Shown in pieces: positions 33,364-36,471 of a DNA stretch of 36,471 nt. Made by a program: the position numbers and the translations under genes. Under the pieces are notes generated by a model that was given only the letters and a program-made list of their open reading frames with translations, did no database searches and was not told where the DNA came from. Each line of letters starts with the position of its first letter. The first letter of the stretch is position 1. Origin of the DNA: Polaromonas sp. (GTDB lineage: Bacteria > Pseudomonadota > Gammaproteobacteria > Burkholderiales > Burkholderiaceae_C); the NCBI GenBank assembly GCA_013824015.1, contig PNNC01000200.1, forward strand, positions 1 through 36,471, read 5' to 3'.

Positions 33364-33380
33364 TTGGCATTGTTGTTGCA
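33364..33380 (+). promoter_or_regulatory. Candidate sigma-54 promoter of gltB
   Basis: TTGGCATTGTTGTTGCA fits YTGGCACGRNNNTTGCW except for two positions next to the -24 core. The GG (33366-33367) and GC (33378-33379) are separated by exactly ten bases, as sigma-54 requires. Transcription would begin near 33390, giving a ~95-nt leader. No clear NtrC site was identified. Confidence 0.5.
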
Positions 33381-33425
33381 CTGCACTATGCTCTGTTTCC
33401 CCGCGAATATTACGAACCCCAGGAA

Positions 33426-33462
33426 GACAGGGCTGGCGTGCCTTCTTGCCGCCACCGCTGTC
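33426..33462 (+). promoter_or_regulatory. Hairpin in the gltB leader
   Basis: GACAG (33426-33430) pairs with CTGTC (33458-33462) and TGGCG (33434-33438) with CGCCA (33450-33454), separated by a 3x3 internal loop and closed by an 11-base loop. The gltB ribosome binding site (AGGAG) lies outside and stays free. Confidence 0.35.
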
Positions 33463-33485
33463 CTCCGATTGACCAGGAGTGCGCC

Positions 33486-36471
33486 ATGACCACGGCTGCT
33501 GAAATCAGGCATTTTCAAGACAACGGTCTTTACAGCCCGGCCCACGAACACGATGCCTGTGGCGTTGGTTTTGTGGCACACATCAAGGGCCATAAAAGCC
33601 ATGCGATTGTCCAGCAGGGTCTGAAAATTCTTGAAAACCTGGACCATCGGGGTGCCGTGGGTGCCGACAAGCTGATGGGCGACGGTGCCGGCATCCTGAT
33701 CCAGCTGCCTGACGCGCTGTATCGCGAAGAGATGGCCAAGCAGGGCATCCAGCTGCCGCCTCCCGGCGAATACGGCGTGGGCATGGTGTTCCTGCCGAAG
33801 GAACATGCGTCGCGCCTGGCCTGCGAGCAGGCGCTGGAGCGCGCGGTGCGGGTCGAGGGCCAGGTGCTGCTGGGCTGGCGTGACGTGCCGGTCAACCGCG
33901 ACATGCCGATGTCGCCCACGGTGCGCAAGAAGGAACCCATCCTGCGCCAGATCTTCATCGGCCGCGGCAACGACGTCATCGTGCAGGATGCACTCGAGCG
34001 CAAGCTGTACGTGATCCGCAAGACCGCCAGCGCCGCGATCCAGCGTCTGAAACTGACCCACAGCAAGGAATACTACGTTCCCAGCATGTCCAGCCGCACC
34101 GTGGTTTACAAGGGCCTGCTGCTGGCCGACCAGGTCGGCACCTACTACATGGACCTGACCGACCCGCGCTGCGTGTCGGCGCTGGGCCTGGTGCATCAGC
34201 GTTTTTCCACCAACACCTTCCCGGAATGGCCGCTGGCCCACCCCTACCGATATGTCGCCCACAACGGCGAGATCAACACCGTCAAGGGCAACTACAACTG
34301 GATGAAGGCGCGTGAAGGCGTGATGTCCTCGCCGGTGCTGGGCGCCGACCTGCAGAAGCTCTACCCCATCAGTTTTGCCGACCAGTCCGACACCGCGACT
34401 TTCGACAACTGCCTCGAGTTGCTGACCATGGCCGGTTACCCGATCAGCCAGGCCGTGATGATGATGATTCCCGAGCCCTGGGAGCAGCACACCACCATGG
34501 ACGAGCGCCGCAAGGCCTTCTACGAATACCACGCGGCCATGCTGGAGCCCTGGGATGGCCCGGCGTCGATCGTGTTCACCGACGGCCGCCAGATCGGCGC
34601 CACGCTGGACCGCAACGGCCTGCGCCCGTCGCGTTACTGCGTGACCGACGACGATCTGGTCATCATGGCTTCGGAGTCGGGCGTGTTGCCGATTCCCGAA
34701 AACAAGATCGTGCGCAAATGGCGGCTGCAGCCCGGCAAGATGTTCCTGATCGACCTGGAACAGGGTCGCATGGTTGACGACGAAGAAATCAAGGCCACGC
34801 TGGCGCACAGCAAGCCCTACAAGCAGTGGATTGAGAACCTGCGCATCCGCCTCGACGATGTGCAGGCCACCACCGTGCCCGCGCCGACCGACGGCCTGAA
34901 GATGGGCGCCGACGAAGCCAGCGCCACCTCGGCATCGAGCTCCGGCCTGACCGAATCGCACTCGCTGCTGGACCGCCAGCAGGCTTTTGGCTACACCCAG
35001 GAGGACATCAAGTTCCTGATGTCGCCGATGGCCGTCAATGGTGAGGAGGGTACCGGCTCCATGGGCAACGACAGCCCGCTGGCCGTGTTGTCCAGCAAGA
35101 ACAAGTCGCTGTACAACTACTTCAAGCAACTGTTCGCCCAGGTGACCAATCCGCCGATCGACCCGATCCGCGAGGCCATCGTGATGTCGCTGGTGTCCTT
35201 TGTCGGCCCCAAGCCCAACCTGCTGGACATCAACCAGGTGAACCCGCCGATGCGGCTGGAAGTCAGCCAGCCGGTGCTCAACGTCGCCGACATGCGCAAG
35301 CTGCGCGACATCGAGACCTACACCCAGGGCAAGTTCCGCAGCTACACGCTGGACATCACCTACCCGCTGAGCTGGGGCCGTGAAGGCGTGGAAGCCAAGC
35401 TGGCTTCGCTGTGCGCGGAAGCCGTCGATGCGATCAAGAGCGGCAAGAACATCCTGATCATCAGCGACCGCGGCATCAGCCCGGTGCAGGTGGCGATCCC
35501 GGCGCTGCTGGCGCTGTCGGCCGTGCACCAGCATCTGGTCAAGGAAGGCCTGCGCACCACCGCCGGCCTGGTGGTCGAGACCGGCTCGGCCCGCGAGGTG
35601 CACCACTTTGCCGTGCTGGCTGGTTATGGCGCGGAAGCGGTTCACCCTTACCTGGCGATGGAAACCCTGGCGGAGCTGTCGAAAGACCTGCCGGGCGACC
35701 TGAGCACCGACAAGGCCATCTACAACTACGTCAAGGCGATCGGCAAGGGCCTGTCCAAGATCATGTCCAAGATGGGCGTGTCCACCTACATGAGCTATTG
35801 CGGCGCTCAGTTGTTCGAGGCCATCGGCCTGAACCGCCTGACCATCGACAAATTTTTCACCGGCACCGCCAGCCAGGTCGAGGGCATGGGCGTGTTCGAA
35901 ATCGCCGAAGAAGCGCTGCGCATGCACAAGGCCGCCTTCGGCAACGACCCGGTGCTGGCCAACATGCTGGACGCCGGCGGCGAATATGCCTGGCGCGTGC
36001 GCGGTGAGGACCACATGTGGACGCCTGATGCGATTGCCAAGCTGCAGCATTCGACACGTTCCAACAACTGGAACACCTACAAGGAATATGCGCAGCTGAT
36101 CAACGACCAGAACCGCCGCCACATGACGCTGCGCGGCCTGTTCGAGTTCCGCATCGATCCGTCCAAAGCCATTTCGATTGACGAGGTCGAGCCGGCCAAG
36201 GAGATCGTCAAGCGTTTTGCGACCGGCGCGATGTCGCTCGGTTCCATCAGCACCGAGGCGCACGCGACGCTCGCCGTGGCGATGAACCGCATCGGCGGCA
36301 AGAGCAATACCGGCGAAGGCGGCGAAGATCCCAACCGCTACCGCCAGGAGCTCAAGGGTATTCCGATCAAGCAGGGCGAGACGCTCAAGAGCGTGATTGG
36401 CGAAAGCGTGGTGGAGGTTGACCTGCCCTTGCAGGACGGCGACTCGCTGCGTTCGCGCATCAAGCAGGTGG
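33486..36471 (+). CDS. gltB: Glutamate synthase (NADPH) large subunit, C-terminus beyond the window
   Basis: The first 995 codons of a ~1,550-residue protein are present, with no stop before the window edge. GltB with GltD converts glutamine plus 2-oxoglutarate to two glutamates. The start ATG 33486 follows AGGAG. A 24-residue propeptide precedes the nucleophile C25 of the type II glutaminase domain (HDACGVGFVAH), then NLDHRGAVGAD, HQRFSTNTFPEWPLAHPYR and HNGEINTVKGNYNW. The central domain follows (SDRGISPVQVAIPALLAL), and the FMN/synthase domain begins near MSLGSISTEAH and GGKSNTGEGGEDP. The gene lies downstream of the RAYT element and a sigma-54-like promoter, which would fit nitrogen control. 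gltD presumably follows outside the window. Confidence 0.98.
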   Translation, partial: MTTAAEIRHFQDNGLYSPAHEHDACGVGFVAHIKGHKSHAIVQQGLKILENLDHRGAVGADKLMGDGAGILIQLPDALYREEMAKQGIQLPPPGEYGVGMVFLPKEHASRLACEQALERAVRVEGQVLLGWRDVPVNRDMPMSPTVRKKEPILRQIFIGRGNDVIVQDALERKLYVIRKTASAAIQRLKLTHSKEYYVPSMSSRTVVYKGLLLADQVGTYYMDLTDPRCVSALGLVHQRFSTNTFPEWPLAHPYRYVAHNGEINTVKGNYNWMKAREGVMSSPVLGADLQKLYPISFADQSDTATFDNCLELLTMAGYPISQAVMMMIPEPWEQHTTMDERRKAFYEYHAAMLEPWDGPASIVFTDGRQIGATLDRNGLRPSRYCVTDDDLVIMASESGVLPIPENKIVRKWRLQPGKMFLIDLEQGRMVDDEEIKATLAHSKPYKQWIENLRIRLDDVQATTVPAPTDGLKMGADEASATSASSSGLTESHSLLDRQQAFGYTQEDIKFLMSPMAVNGEEGTGSMGNDSPLAVLSSKNKSLYNYFKQLFAQVTNPPIDPIREAIVMSLVSFVGPKPNLLDINQVNPPMRLEVSQPVLNVADMRKLRDIETYTQGKFRSYTLDITYPLSWGREGVEAKLASLCAEAVDAIKSGKNILIISDRGISPVQVAIPALLALSAVHQHLVKEGLRTTAGLVVETGSAREVHHFAVLAGYGAEAVHPYLAMETLAELSKDLPGDLSTDKAIYNYVKAIGKGLSKIMSKMGVSTYMSYCGAQLFEAIGLNRLTIDKFFTGTASQVEGMGVFEIAEEALRMHKAAFGNDPVLANMLDAGGEYAWRVRGEDHMWTPDAIAKLQHSTRSNNWNTYKEYAQLINDQNRRHMTLRGLFEFRIDPSKAISIDEVEPAKEIVKRFATGAMSLGSISTEAHATLAVAMNRIGGKSNTGEGGEDPNRYRQELKGIPIKQGETLKSVIGESVVEVDLPLQDGDSLRSRIKQV

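Noticed and set aside
33351-36263. 970-codon open frame on the minus strand, opposite gltB
   Set aside because: It is antisense to an unmistakable glutamate synthase gene. Its composition (rich in His, Gln, Val, Arg) is the usual shadow of GC-rich codons and it has no recognisable domain.

Overview
The window is chromosomal DNA of a GC-rich betaproteobacterium, most likely Burkholderiales and probably a Comamonadaceae member (Polaromonas/Rhodoferax type). The evidence is the gene order lptM-lysA // cyaY, ponA // pilMNOPQ-aroK-aroB and engB // cytochrome c4-resB-resC, a HrcA/CIRCE-controlled groESL operon, and intergenic palindromes of a kind I recall from that family. This placement is from memory, not from a search.

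Layout. 1-1768: groES-groEL on the minus strand with a sigma-70 promoter and a perfect CIRCE operator; groEL runs off the left edge. 1769-2667: mostly non-coding, with a small hydrophilic ORF and a strong terminator. 2668-5703: a two-gene operon of a double-domain KaiC-like ATPase and a hybrid histidine kinase. 5764-7096: metK on the minus strand, preceded by a roughly 110-nt leader that can fold into two hairpins. 7108-8864: two tandem late lipid A acyltransferases. 8886-9916: an epoxide-hydrolase-like alpha/beta hydrolase bracketed by inverted copies of a dispersed palindrome. 9952-17063: engB, then cytochrome c4, the System II cytochrome c assembly pair resB/resC and the periplasmic methionine sulfoxide repair pair msrP/msrQ. 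17098-19028: lptM-lysA facing cyaY. 19035-26842: ponA (PBP1A) facing the type IV pilus assembly operon pilMNOPQ. 26981-31175: aroK, aroB, dgt and an MFS transporter. 31264-33351: accessory stretch with an orphan ABC substrate-binding protein, whose leader can hide its own ribosome binding site, and a REP-associated tyrosine transposase (RAYT) with recognisable ends. 33364-36471: a sigma-54-like promoter and the 5' two thirds of gltB, running off the right edge.

Most genes are housekeeping. Points of interest are: (1) the KaiC-like/hybrid kinase pair, in which one of the two KaiC phosphosite positions is Tyr; (2) three structured 5' leaders (metK, the substrate-binding protein, gltB); (3) an ECF-sigma-like promoter in front of msrPQ; (4) two families of dispersed palindromes that touch coding sequences (one encodes the C-terminus of MsrQ, another fills the msrP-msrQ gap); and (5) a RAYT element lying directly upstream of a sigma-54-like gltB promoter. 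Long open frames antisense to gltB, pilQ, resB and groEL are GC-driven shadows and were left out.
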